Shown here piece after piece: positions 1 to 8,700 of a stretch of DNA of 11,326 nt. Each line of letters starts with the position of its first letter. The first letter of the stretch is position 1. The translations under genes and the position numbers were made by a program. The notes beneath the pieces were generated by a model. That model was not told the origin of the DNA, made no database searches, and was given only the letters and a program-made list of their open reading frames with translations. Source of the DNA: Dehalococcoidales bacterium (GTDB lineage: Bacteria; Chloroflexota; Dehalococcoidia; Dehalococcoidales; UBA2162); assembly GCA_030648675.1 (NCBI GenBank), contig JAUSGV010000056.1:1-11326 (forward strand). Reading direction: 5' to 3'.

Positions 1-185
1 GCGCTAAAAAATAGATGGGTGAGTTTGGATTCCATGTCGGGGTAATATTCGTCGTTCTGAATATGCTGAAGAACGCCATCAAGTGGCCCTATATCAATTA
101 TACCGGTCGCACCACCACCACTCACGGTAATGGTTTTCTGATGCACAGTTATAGCTTGCTCGGTCGTAAGATAAACGATTGCCAT
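1..185 (-). CDS. doc: Doc-like toxin (Fic fold), N-terminal part, cut by window edge
   Basis: About 61 residues are visible, starting at the ATG at 185-183 and leaving the window at position 1. They read MAIVYLTTEQAITVHQ, then IIDIGPLDGVLQHIQ, then YYPDMESKLTHLFFS. This is the usual start of death-on-curing proteins: an N-terminal strand and helix, the I-x-GPLD/GLLE-like segment, and the 'K-a-a-L-h-l-F-S' helix that leads into the Fic motif. The Fic catalytic motif itself (HxFx[D/N]GNKR-like) would lie outside the window, so activity cannot be judged. In the family, Doc phosphorylates EF-Tu and blocks translation. The start codon overlaps the stop of the preceding gene (TAATG), so the two are probably co-translated. 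The upstream helix-turn-helix protein is therefore the likely partner or antitoxin. That pairing is inferred from position, not shown. Confidence 0.85.
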   Translation of the reverse strand, partial: MAIVYLTTEQAITVHQKTITVSGGGATGIIDIGPLDGVLQHIQNDEYYPDMESKLTHLFFS

Positions 186-1210
186 TAATCACGTTCCTTC
201 AAGCGTTTCATGACGTCCTTTGCTTCTTCAAGGCGCTCGGACAGTTCCTTACTCTTGTCACCAAGAAAGCGCTCGAAGTCCTCGCGTTGCACGGGGGTAA
301 CGTAGTCCTTAAGCTGGAGATGCAGCGCGTCGCGAAAGGCGAGGTCCCGGCTGGCCATTTTAGTTCTGGCCTTCTCGATCAAGGGCTTCCAGTGCGCCTG
401 TGCCTCGAATTTGGCAAACAAGGTATCTACTTCCCACGAGTTCAGTTTACGTTTTTTCACCTTAGTTGCTCTTTGAAGTTCATCGGCAAAACCGCACTCA
501 TAAGAAGCGATAAGATCGAGAACTTCGGAGTAAAATGTATCGCGGACGCTTGCTCGAGCATCCAGGCTGAGTACTTTACGATATTCTTTTGATTGTTCCT
601 TGAAGATACTGACGTAAATTTTATCTGTATAGAGGGCATATTTAAAATTGCCCATATCCACACAGTCCTTCAACGCATCAGTGAACTGCTTGCGATAATT
701 CTCTTCAACAAAAGCGGACTTCAGGAAATCTTCATCTCTCTGGTTAATGTATTTTGTCCCGCCGCCAGTACGCTGGTTGATGGTATCTATGACGATATCA
801 AGAATTACCTGGCGCAGTATGCGGGCGCGATCACTTTCGCTAACAATCATGGCAAGGTTTAGAAAAGCGCGAAAATCAAATACGCCCAATTGGCGTGTCA
901 TGGTTTTGTTCACGAAATCTGTTTCGTGAACAAAATTATTACGGATAGAATCCTTCAATTCTTCAAGCCGTTTTCCCTTGAGAATCTCATATCCGTTCTG
1001 GCGTAATTCATCCTCGAATTTTTCCAAATAGTTGTCTATGGTACGTGTGGTTACTTCGAAAAAAGATGCAAGTTGCTCCTTGATTACGACAGTCTTGCCT
1101 TCAAAGGGAATGCCACGGATACCGGCCGCCTTCTCGATCTCTGCCAAGGCATACGGGTTGTTCAGGATGTTCTGCCTCTCAAGGGGCGAATTGGTTAAAT
1201 CCTTATTCAT
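185..1210 (-). CDS. Helix-turn-helix protein paired with Doc, possible antitoxin/regulator (RhuM-like)
   Basis: A 341-aa soluble protein. Residues about 41-61 (VVIKEQLASFFEVTTRTIDNY) look like a helix-turn-helix: a 'turn on, compare, recognise' pattern of the kind seen at the N-terminus of RhuM/KilA-type DNA-binding proteins. The middle (about 108-145, with FDFRAFLNLAMIVSESDRAR) is helical and resembles the region that follows the HTH in RhuM-like proteins. The C-terminal half (about 187-245, with YALYTDKIYVSIFKEQSKEY) is a conserved-looking block that I cannot assign. The last 40 residues are charged and probably coiled coil. The ATG at 1210 is preceded by AAGGAG with a 6-nt gap. Its stop overlaps the doc start, which is the layout of toxin-antitoxin pairs, but 341 aa is far longer than the classical Phd antitoxin. 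It may instead be a regulator or DNA-targeting partner. The gene contains a perfect 14-bp inverted repeat at 904-935. Moderately sure of DNA binding; antitoxin role inferred. Confidence 0.75.
   Translation of the reverse strand: MNKDLTNSPLERQNILNNPYALAEIEKAAGIRGIPFEGKTVVIKEQLASFFEVTTRTIDNYLEKFEDELRQNGYEILKGKRLEELKDSIRNNFVHETDFVNKTMTRQLGVFDFRAFLNLAMIVSESDRARILRQVILDIVIDTINQRTGGGTKYINQRDEDFLKSAFVEENYRKQFTDALKDCVDMGNFKYALYTDKIYVSIFKEQSKEYRKVLSLDARASVRDTFYSEVLDLIASYECGFADELQRATKVKKRKLNSWEVDTLFAKFEAQAHWKPLIEKARTKMASRDLAFRDALHLQLKDYVTPVQREDFERFLGDKSKELSERLEEAKDVMKRLKERD
904..935 (-). repeat. Perfect 14-bp inverted repeat inside the HTH gene
   Basis: On the + strand, TTTTGTTCACGAAA (904-917), four bases (918-921), then the exact reverse complement TTTCGTGAACAAAA (922-935). 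In the mRNA this forms a 14-bp stem with a tetraloop. It covers codons 92-103 of the helix-turn-helix gene (residues around FVHETDFVNK). Such a long perfect palindrome is unexpected in coding sequence. It could be an RNA hairpin affecting translation of the downstream part and doc, or an operator-like DNA site. Confidence 0.9.
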
Positions 1211-1216
1211 GGTTTT

Positions 1217-1222
1217 CTCCTT
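1217..1222 (-). promoter_or_regulatory. Ribosome binding site AAGGAG of the HTH gene
   Basis: Minus-strand AAGGAG lies 6 nt before the ATG at 1210 and fixes that start. It overlaps the TAA stop of the 31-codon ORF at 1221-1316 (TAAGGAG), so ribosomes ending there would be placed next to this site. Confidence 0.8.
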
Positions 1223-1316
1223 AGAGACTTCTCACGTTTTCCAGGCCGTTTTGCTCCAGCTCCGCATCGGCTTGTTTGGCAGCGTTATCCATTTTAGTAG
1301 CGTCAAATTCTGCCAC
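1221..1316 (-). CDS. Possible small ORF (31 aa) between methyltransferase and HTH genes
   Basis: Lies in the 119-bp gap between the methyltransferase stop and the HTH gene. GTG at 1316 begins a peptide reading (V/M)AEFDATKMDNAAKQADAEL and then EQNGLENVRSL, hydrophilic and mostly helical in character. A purine-rich AGGGGG (1329-1324) lies 7 nt before the GTG, directly after the methyltransferase stop. The TAA stop overlaps the AAGGAG of the next gene, a layout typical of coupled genes. I recognise no family. It could be a real small protein, a leader peptide for the HTH-doc pair, or chance coding. Low to moderate confidence. Confidence 0.35.
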   Translation of the reverse strand: MAEFDATKMDNAAKQADAELEQNGLENVRSL

Positions 1317-1329
1317 AGAACAGCCCCCT

Positions 1330-4300
1330 TTATCTCTTCCCCGCCCAAACATATTCCCCGGAATCGTTGATACGGAAACGCTCGCGTGGGACGTTTAGCT
1401 TGCCACGGATACGTTTTGCTGATGCAGGAACATCGCCTTCAATTGCTTCCCAAGGTATGGCAAAAGGAATATTTACTGGAACGGTTTGGTCTTTAATCAG
1501 TGTTGAGAAATGACGGCTAAACTCGTCCCTCTCGGCAGAAAGTCCCAGTATTCCTCGAACACCTTCCCATCCAGCTTGGACGCGCCCGTCCTGCCATATG
1601 GCTGCCGTCCATTCGCGTAGCGAAACTGGACCCCCGTTTCGTTGTTTCTCTAGCCACCATTCGGCCTTCTCATAAAGCCACCAATCGAAAGCGTCGGAAA
1701 GTTCGGCATTGTACGCGACCTGTCCGCACTGCCAACGATTGCCCACCTTCCACTGTTCGTCCCAGCGGCGCTTGTATTCCGGTTGCTCTATGCGGCGGAT
1801 GTGTTCATTTTCGCTGATGGCGCTAAGTCGTTCGCTCCAGAGTAAATTGCGTTCGGTAGACCATTCTGTTGGTATTAGCGAGATAGCCTTATCGAAATTC
1901 TCTTCACTTTCTTGCCATAAAGCGAATGGACGCTGTTCCCGAGCGAGCGGAGATGGCGTAGTTACCCGACCTACAGCTTTTGAATTCGCGGGAAGCAATC
2001 CATAGGCGTCATATACAAGCCAGTCCATCTCCTCCTGCAAGGCTATCATGCCGTTGCGGAGTTGCTCGCGGATATCGCAAGCATAGGAAAAAGCTGTTTT
2101 CAGTTCTTTAGCGGTTTGGAAAGGTTGACCCAATCGAGAGTCGGGAACGATATTGCCAGGAAGCTTGGCATCCCAATCGTAATACCCGTCCCCCGGCTTC
2201 TCGAAGATTTTTTTCATGGTAAGAGCGGGCAATTGGTGGCCGCATTTCCAGCATGCGTATGCCATCGAAATCAAACATTTGGTATTTTCGCTTATGTTGC
2301 CTCGCATCGCGTCAGCGATGGTGTCGGGTACGGGCAATTGTTGGACCTTACCGCCGGCAAACTCGAAATAGGTATCCTTGGCGCCCTCCTCCGACTCACG
2401 CTTGCTGAAACAAACTTGTTTGAACCAAAAGAGTGCCGAACTGGAGTTCAAAAGCCCAGACAGAAGATTGCTATCCTCTTTATTTTTTAATATCACCATC
2501 GGAGCCGTGTCTTTGAAAAGCCGATGAATAGTAAAAGTAACAAAGTGATTATGGGTAGTTATATCTGAGAAGGCAATAGTAGTCTGAATCTTATGCCGTT
2601 CTTCATAGGGGCAAAAATATTCGAACCACTGTCTTCCAGCTTCCTGTTTTGTTTGTCCAAAGGTAATAACTGACTCCAGTTTAGAACGGAATGGCAACAG
2701 AAATTTCTTTACATTAGGATACTCATTTATCTTGATTGCCCTAAAATCTGAGTCATAAGGGAATATAGCTACGAAAGTATCGCGGTAACTCCAATTCCGG
2801 ATTTCGTCGCCGACATTCACGGCTTGTAACACTTGTCCCTCGATTCTGAAGATCCGTGCAGTGTGCGCAGGCAAGAAAAATATGTCATCGCTTTTTGTTA
2901 ATACAGAATAGCCGACTCCATTCACAACTTCGGATAAAAGCAATGAGCTATTATCAATCAGCATTTTGGTGGATTGTGATGAGCTGTCAAAGTTCCACGG
3001 CCATTTTGCCATTTCGGTTCTCGGGCGACTGGATACAGAAATACGGTCATCTATATAGCCAGATTGGTCATGGTGAGCCTCTAATGTGTGCCATAGGGGA
3101 CTTTCCTCAGGAATTGTCCTGAGATCTCCACCGCCCGGACGTATCGCTGCTATCTGGATATTGGAATTCTCTGCAGGTTTCTCATTCTGCCCGAACACGA
3201 TGCAGGTAGGGGTACCATGTCCAGGAAACATCAGACCGGAACAATCTACTATCTTCTGCACCTCGACCGTCGGGAAGAAGTCCTCGACCAGTGGCTTACC
3301 GAACTCTCGCTTGGCAAAGGCATTGGAGACGATAAAGCCAAGTTGTCCGCCCGGCCGCAGCAGATCGAAGCTGAGGTTGAAAAAAGGGGCCACGAGAAGA
3401 TAAGCACCGTGGCAAACCCGCTTCCACCGTTCCCGGTAAAGCTCGCGTTTTTCCGGGTTACGTGCCGTGACGAACGGCGGGTTGCCCAGAATAATGTCGA
3501 ATCCACCGTCCGCCCCCTGGAAGATATCGGCAAAGTCAATTCGCCAGGAGAAATTGAAGGGGCTATCGAAGTCCGCCCCTTCCAGCTTACGGAGTTCGGG
3601 GTAAAAGCGCACGTCGAAAGTACGTGAGGCAATCTTCTCCACTGATTTCTGATTAGCAGCAACTTCTTGAAGTGCCTTCTGCAATCGGCCGGTTTCCTGC
3701 TCTACCTGCCTGTGTTTCGCCGTCTCGGAGTCTGTTGCCGAGACAATACTCAGTGTCAGTTGTGAATTCGCGTTCCCGATGGACTTTATCTCGTCCCTCA
3801 GAACCCGTTCGCTCAGTTCCAGTCGGCAACGCAGGATATCGAGCCGCAGTTCTCGTTTGCGGCCCGATTTCTTCTCATGGTGGAGCTTGACACCCAAGTC
3901 GTGTATCTTGACGAATTCTTTGTGGTACCTCTCGCTCTTCTCGGGAGCAACACGCACATTCACGCCACAGATATAGTCCAAAAGGCTGTCACCGCGCCGG
4001 AAATTCATCTCCAGGTTGGGCAACTGTGATATCTTCTGGATAGCTTGCCGGAACTGGGCGGGGTCTGCTGCAAAAGGGTCGAGACCAAGATCGTAGTCCA
4101 CAATGAGGCTAAGCCAGAGTCGCAATCGGCAGATTTCAATTGCCTGCTGTTGGATATCCACGCCATGCAGGCAGTTCTCGACAATATCGGCTTTGGCTTG
4201 GTGAATCCAGTTGCTGCCCTCACGCCGTACGGGGTCGACGAAGCCATTGGCAACAGTCTTTGCGATACGCCGGATATTGACGAGTTCGTGCAGGAGGCCA

Positions 4301-5721
4301 ACCGGGAACGCCCCCGAGCCTACAGCTGGGTCACACATCCTGATGCGACCCACAATGTCCAACAATATGCTCCCATCGGCTGGTTTGAAAGCTGTTTTAA
4401 GAAGACCAAATTCTTCGGCCTCAATGCCGGATGTCACGTCGAGGTCGAACAGAGTGCGGATCTTCGCCTCCCATTCCGCACCGGGAAGTTGCCCCCTAAG
4501 GTGGAGGCGGAGTGCCTCACGGCAGATGAAATGCACCACTATGCGGGGGGTGTAGTAAGAGCCGGTAGCCTTACGCTTGTCCGGGGCATTGTATTCAGCA
4601 GTGGCTTCCGCGTGCAGAACGATGGACTCGAAGACTTTGCCAAGCATCTCGGGATCCACGGCCACATCCTGGTCTAGCGGTGTGTCTTCACGAACTGTGA
4701 AATTGAAAGCTTCAAGCAGGTCGTCAAAAACAGAGACAAAGGTACTGTTGCGGATAAGCAGGGGTGGAAAGGCCTTCCTCCCCGTTGAAGATGGCGAAGG
4801 GAATTCGTCATCGTCAAAAAGTCCGCCGTTCAGGAAGGGTATGCCTTCCAACTGGTAGGCGGAGGCAGTCCCCGGAGCAGTTGCCAGAGTAAAGAAAAGC
4901 CTTTCTAGGAATTCTGCATAATAGCTACACTCGTTCGAGCGCTCTCGGTGAGTCGCGAAACCTGCAAGCAAATAGTTGCGCTGACGGTTCAACCAGCCAC
5001 GGTTTTGTAGAAAATAGAGGAAGAGCAAGCGCTCCAATAAAAGCTGGGCACTACTGTACGCCTTGGCGGAAGACATATTCTGGAGCTTTTCAAGGTCAGC
5101 CTTGATTACCCCCAGAGCCTTTTCAAACCGCTTGAAGAATTCCCGTGTGAGCGGCTCCTTGTCAAAGGCGGACGCCCAGATCTTCAGCCAACCGGCGGTG
5201 TCCGCAGGATCGTCAGGCCAACGAAGATGTGGCAGATTGAATTCGCAAAGGGTACGTAAATAGGGATTGTCACGCTGCCAACCGAACATGGCAAGTCGAG
5301 CCTTCTGCATCTTTTCGCCGCGAAAATGAGCGAAGGTGATACGGTTGTAATCTTTAGTTGCACATATGAAAAGCAGGTTATCATGCTCCCAGCCGGGTAA
5401 ATGCGGGGCGTGACGGCGGTTAGCCGCAAGACCACGCAGAATTTCGCGCAGGAGACCGCTGTGGACACTGTCATCGTTGAACTCAACCAGAAAAATACCC
5501 CACGGCTGGCTGGTCGTCACCCTGCGCAACTGACGAATTTGACCACTAGACAAAGCACTGGCATGGTGTTCGGCAACTCGCAGTGTGTCAGCAGACCACT
5601 CAAACGTCAGATCATCGGTATTGGCGTCTTCAATAGGCCACTCTAATTGGTCTCTAAGGTAGCCAACCAGTGAGGGCAGATCACTTACGGCGCGAAGCTG
5701 ATCAAGTTCAAGTTTCGGCAC
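1330..5721 (-). CDS. Large Eco57I-like adenine-N6 DNA methyltransferase of a defence operon
   Basis: A 1463-aa protein. Residues about 215-245 are helical (YSSAQLLLERLLFLYFLQNRG), LNGGLF is at 297-302 and GSYYTP (motif X-like) at 387-392. SAM-binding motif I is DPAVGSGAF at 464-472, an acidic HGVDI follows at 519-523, and catalytic NPPF is at 747-750. These are the marks of Eco57I-type gamma-class adenine methyltransferases. Residues about 595-700 are charged and probably coiled coil. Residues about 880-1130, ending in a block around LLSGLLNSSSALFWFKQ (1086-1101), look like the target recognition domain. The C-terminal tail has VPRERFR and EYVWAG (1444-1461). The N-terminal 200 residues (around WGIFLVEFND, 74-83) are unassigned. 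I see no HNH or convincing PD-(D/E)xK nuclease site, so this is probably the modification subunit rather than a type IIG enzyme. The GTG start at 5721 is set by GGAGGG 5 nt upstream, 12 bp after the helicase stop. Size and layout resemble DrmMI of class 1 DISARM and other SNF2-linked methyltransferases. Confidence 0.9.
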   Translation of the reverse strand: MPKLELDQLRAVSDLPSLVGYLRDQLEWPIEDANTDDLTFEWSADTLRVAEHHASALSSGQIRQLRRVTTSQPWGIFLVEFNDDSVHSGLLREILRGLAANRRHAPHLPGWEHDNLLFICATKDYNRITFAHFRGEKMQKARLAMFGWQRDNPYLRTLCEFNLPHLRWPDDPADTAGWLKIWASAFDKEPLTREFFKRFEKALGVIKADLEKLQNMSSAKAYSSAQLLLERLLFLYFLQNRGWLNRQRNYLLAGFATHRERSNECSYYAEFLERLFFTLATAPGTASAYQLEGIPFLNGGLFDDDEFPSPSSTGRKAFPPLLIRNSTFVSVFDDLLEAFNFTVREDTPLDQDVAVDPEMLGKVFESIVLHAEATAEYNAPDKRKATGSYYTPRIVVHFICREALRLHLRGQLPGAEWEAKIRTLFDLDVTSGIEAEEFGLLKTAFKPADGSILLDIVGRIRMCDPAVGSGAFPVGLLHELVNIRRIAKTVANGFVDPVRREGSNWIHQAKADIVENCLHGVDIQQQAIEICRLRLWLSLIVDYDLGLDPFAADPAQFRQAIQKISQLPNLEMNFRRGDSLLDYICGVNVRVAPEKSERYHKEFVKIHDLGVKLHHEKKSGRKRELRLDILRCRLELSERVLRDEIKSIGNANSQLTLSIVSATDSETAKHRQVEQETGRLQKALQEVAANQKSVEKIASRTFDVRFYPELRKLEGADFDSPFNFSWRIDFADIFQGADGGFDIILGNPPFVTARNPEKRELYRERWKRVCHGAYLLVAPFFNLSFDLLRPGGQLGFIVSNAFAKREFGKPLVEDFFPTVEVQKIVDCSGLMFPGHGTPTCIVFGQNEKPAENSNIQIAAIRPGGGDLRTIPEESPLWHTLEAHHDQSGYIDDRISVSSRPRTEMAKWPWNFDSSSQSTKMLIDNSSLLLSEVVNGVGYSVLTKSDDIFFLPAHTARIFRIEGQVLQAVNVGDEIRNWSYRDTFVAIFPYDSDFRAIKINEYPNVKKFLLPFRSKLESVITFGQTKQEAGRQWFEYFCPYEERHKIQTTIAFSDITTHNHFVTFTIHRLFKDTAPMVILKNKEDSNLLSGLLNSSSALFWFKQVCFSKRESEEGAKDTYFEFAGGKVQQLPVPDTIADAMRGNISENTKCLISMAYACWKCGHQLPALTMKKIFEKPGDGYYDWDAKLPGNIVPDSRLGQPFQTAKELKTAFSYACDIREQLRNGMIALQEEMDWLVYDAYGLLPANSKAVGRVTTPSPLAREQRPFALWQESEENFDKAISLIPTEWSTERNLLWSERLSAISENEHIRRIEQPEYKRRWDEQWKVGNRWQCGQVAYNAELSDAFDWWLYEKAEWWLEKQRNGGPVSLREWTAAIWQDGRVQAGWEGVRGILGLSAERDEFSRHFSTLIKDQTVPVNIPFAIPWEAIEGDVPASAKRIRGKLNVPRERFRINDSGEYVWAGKR

Positions 5722-5726
5722 AGTGT

Positions 5727-5732
5727 CCCTCC
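5727..5732 (-). promoter_or_regulatory. Ribosome binding site GGAGGG deciding the GTG start of the methyltransferase
   Basis: Minus-strand GGAGGG followed by ACACT and GTG. It lies in the 12-bp gap after the TAG stop of the helicase gene, which supports the GTG at 5721 as start and tight translational linkage of the two large genes. Confidence 0.8.
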
Positions 5733-5733
5733 A

Positions 5734-8700
5734 CTACGAAAGCTCCATCCAGGCTTTCAGAAGAGCCTTTACTCCGATTGGAGCTTGCACCTTTTTGAGG
5801 TAGGAATCCTTGATTTCCTTCTCTATCTTCTGCCGTATTTCAGACAGGGTTTCGTTAACGATGGAGCGGAAGCGTGGCGTTTCCGGCTGGCTGCGAATTA
5901 AATCGATGATGTCTGTCGGTTCGGTGATAATATTCCCGTTTTCCAGATCGTAAAGATACCACTGAGTAAAACCGCCATCATTGGTCCATTCCTTTTCCCC
6001 GACTCCCACCACATCTTTTTTCACCAACTCGACTGGCAGAGCATAGCAGAAAAAGACGGCTTTCGAGCCTTCCTTGGGGTGCAACTTGCCGCTGAAGACT
6101 CTGCCAGGCAGATTGTTTAGATGCTCTTCCAGTTCTGGATGCTGTTGTAACAGTTTCTGGTATTCCAGGTGCATCTTTTCCAGCACCGATATTTCGCCTT
6201 CGTAATCATGATTAAAGTCTTTCAAGTCATCGTAATTATCATCCGGTCTCAAGAGCTTCTTACCCTGGATACCGAATACTTTAGATATGCGCAACGTTTT
6301 CCCCGATACCTTGGAATAAAGATGAATCATTTCATCCAAATCATCCGGCGGCAGGAAGTTCCAATACATTACCTTACCCCGAAGGGCTTTTTGTTCCGGA
6401 TGGTCGGCAATAATCTGTGCTTCAATGCTGGGATTGAGTCTTCTATCAACACGCCCTATTCTTTGCATTAGCCTGACGGGGTTCCAGTGCAGGTCATAGT
6501 TAATCAGCCGTGTGGCATCTTGCAAGTTCAAACCTTCTGAAAGCACATCGGTAGATATCAGCACCCGTGTTTCTTTGCCTTTAAGGGTGGCACTGGTTTG
6601 TTCATTGTAATATGGGGAAAAACGGGTGATAATTTCGCCGCGGTTGCCCTTATAGGCACTATCTATCTCATCCAGCCCGGTGATACCTGCTTTTTCGAGT
6701 TCCTTTCTCAGATACCGGGCCGTGGTCATAAACTCGCTAAAGATGATAACTTTTTGTTGTGAGACAACCGGGTCAGTTTTGAGAATCTTAATTAAGGCTT
6801 TCAATTTGTCGTCGTTGGCCGGCTTGAACTGCTTCAGTTCCTTAAGAAAATCCGCGATTTGCTCCAGGTCGTCTCTCGTATCTGACAGAATTTCCCCAAT
6901 CTTGTATTCTTCCGGGTTTTCCAACTCTTTAACCGCTTCCAACATCTCGGGGGAGATAATGTCCTCATTCTCCTCGTCCGGTTCTTCGTCAAACATCTCA
7001 AGTTGTTTTGCCTGAACATAGCCTATTAAATCAGCATTACGAATTTTCCACCTTTCAAGGTGTTTCTTATCTTCCTCGGTCTTGCTGTATTTAGTAGCAA
7101 AAGCCATCATTTTGAGCAGAAGCTCCTGACATGACATTTCAAACGCGAAAGCCGAGCTTTCAAACCGCTTTAAAAACAGGATACGAATGAGACGTACCAG
7201 TTGTTTCTGACGGTTGACATTGAAGGCCACTTCCTTGCTACTTTCAGGTGGTTTTTTGAGATAGGCCAGAGGGTAATACATCGCCAGAGAGAATAATGGC
7301 TGATCTTTATTAAAAGCCTTCTCCACCATCTCCAATAGACGGCCATAGACTACTTTCAGGCTGTATTGCGCTATCTGTGGCCTTTCCCGCGTGGGGAAAA
7401 TCACCTGATTGCCGCCGTGTTGTTCCTGACTCTTTTTCACGTAAGCACGGCTGCGCTGAACAACCAAGGCTTTGAAAAGTGTATCATTCAAGAGCACTTT
7501 CTGAGCCTCGGCCTGGTTGGTATCAGCCTCCTCTTCATTGCCGGTGGCCTTCTCGCCCATTATCTTTTCGAGGTCGTTCTCCAGCTTCTTAAAGTGGCCG
7601 GGTAATGAATGGATACCGAGAGGAGCCGCTTTGAAATAGCCGTTATCACGCCGGGAGAACAATTCAATCATATGCTGCAGGTCTCGCAGGCTGTTATTAA
7701 TTGGCGTGGCAGTAAGAAAGACGACCTTTTTCCCTTCGCAAATATTGTTCAGTTTCCAATAATGAGTCTTATCTCTTACACCCGGGTTACGGAAATGATG
7801 ACCTTCATCGATGATGATGACATCGGTCATTTCTTTTAGTTTTTCAAATTTTCCCGAATAAGTGCCTTCTCTGAGTAGATCTGTGTGATTATAGATAGCC
7901 AGATTGGAATAATCTCCTCCCAGTCCAGGGAGATATCTTTGCAAATGCTTATCCCATACCGGTTCCCGTGCGGCTTTTGGCACAAGCAGTAAAACCCTTT
8001 TGCGGTCATAAATCAGACGCTCGATGAGCATTAGCCCTATTAATGTTTTCCCAAGACCAACACCATCGCAGAGGAAGGCTCCGCCATGCTGGTTGGCTAT
8101 TTTCAATATTGCCTGGTAACCTTCCTTTTGGTACTGGTCGAGAACAGGGAAAACCTTGGATGCGGATTTTTCCCACTCTCCGGCAGTCATTTCATGGCCG
8201 CGGAAGAATTCTTGGAGAGATTTTGCATAAACATCGAATGGTGAATATTCGTGAATCTGGCGCTCGATGACCTTAAGGAGTTCTTCACTGACGTCTTCAG
8301 CTTTATTCCAGTGTTCCTCAAACCATTGCTGTAGGATTTCCACTTCGCGCCGGAGTTGAACATTTAATTCAACGTTGGTGGTTAATCCCGGCACGGTAAA
8401 ATTGCTGGAGCCTACCAGGGCTGAGGAACCCACCACCGCCTGTTTACCGTGGGTAATATAGGCCTTGGCGTGAAATTTGTCTTTGGTGTAAATCTTACAT
8501 TCAATTTGCTTCTTCTTGATGGCTTCAACTATAGCGGGTACACCGGTAAGAAAGTCGTTGCTTTCCTTTTCTTTTTCAATGCTGTTGTCCAAGGTGCTCT
8601 TGGCGGCTTCAATCCCGGCGAGTAGAGCCTGCTTGGTCCGCATTGATACTTCATCGCCCATCAATATTCTGAGCTTATCCAGCTTTTGCCACTGGCCGTC

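Noticed and set aside
179..862. Rightward ORFs opposite the HTH gene (for example 179-592, 593-862)
   Set aside because: They lie antisense to a gene with a good ribosome binding site and a recognisable HTH, and their own sequences are low in recognisable motifs.
4045..4677. Rightward 210-aa ORF inside the methyltransferase gene
   Set aside because: It is antisense to the SAM-binding region (the methyltransferase DPAVGSGAF motif is coded at about 4308-4332), so it is a shadow of strongly constrained codons.
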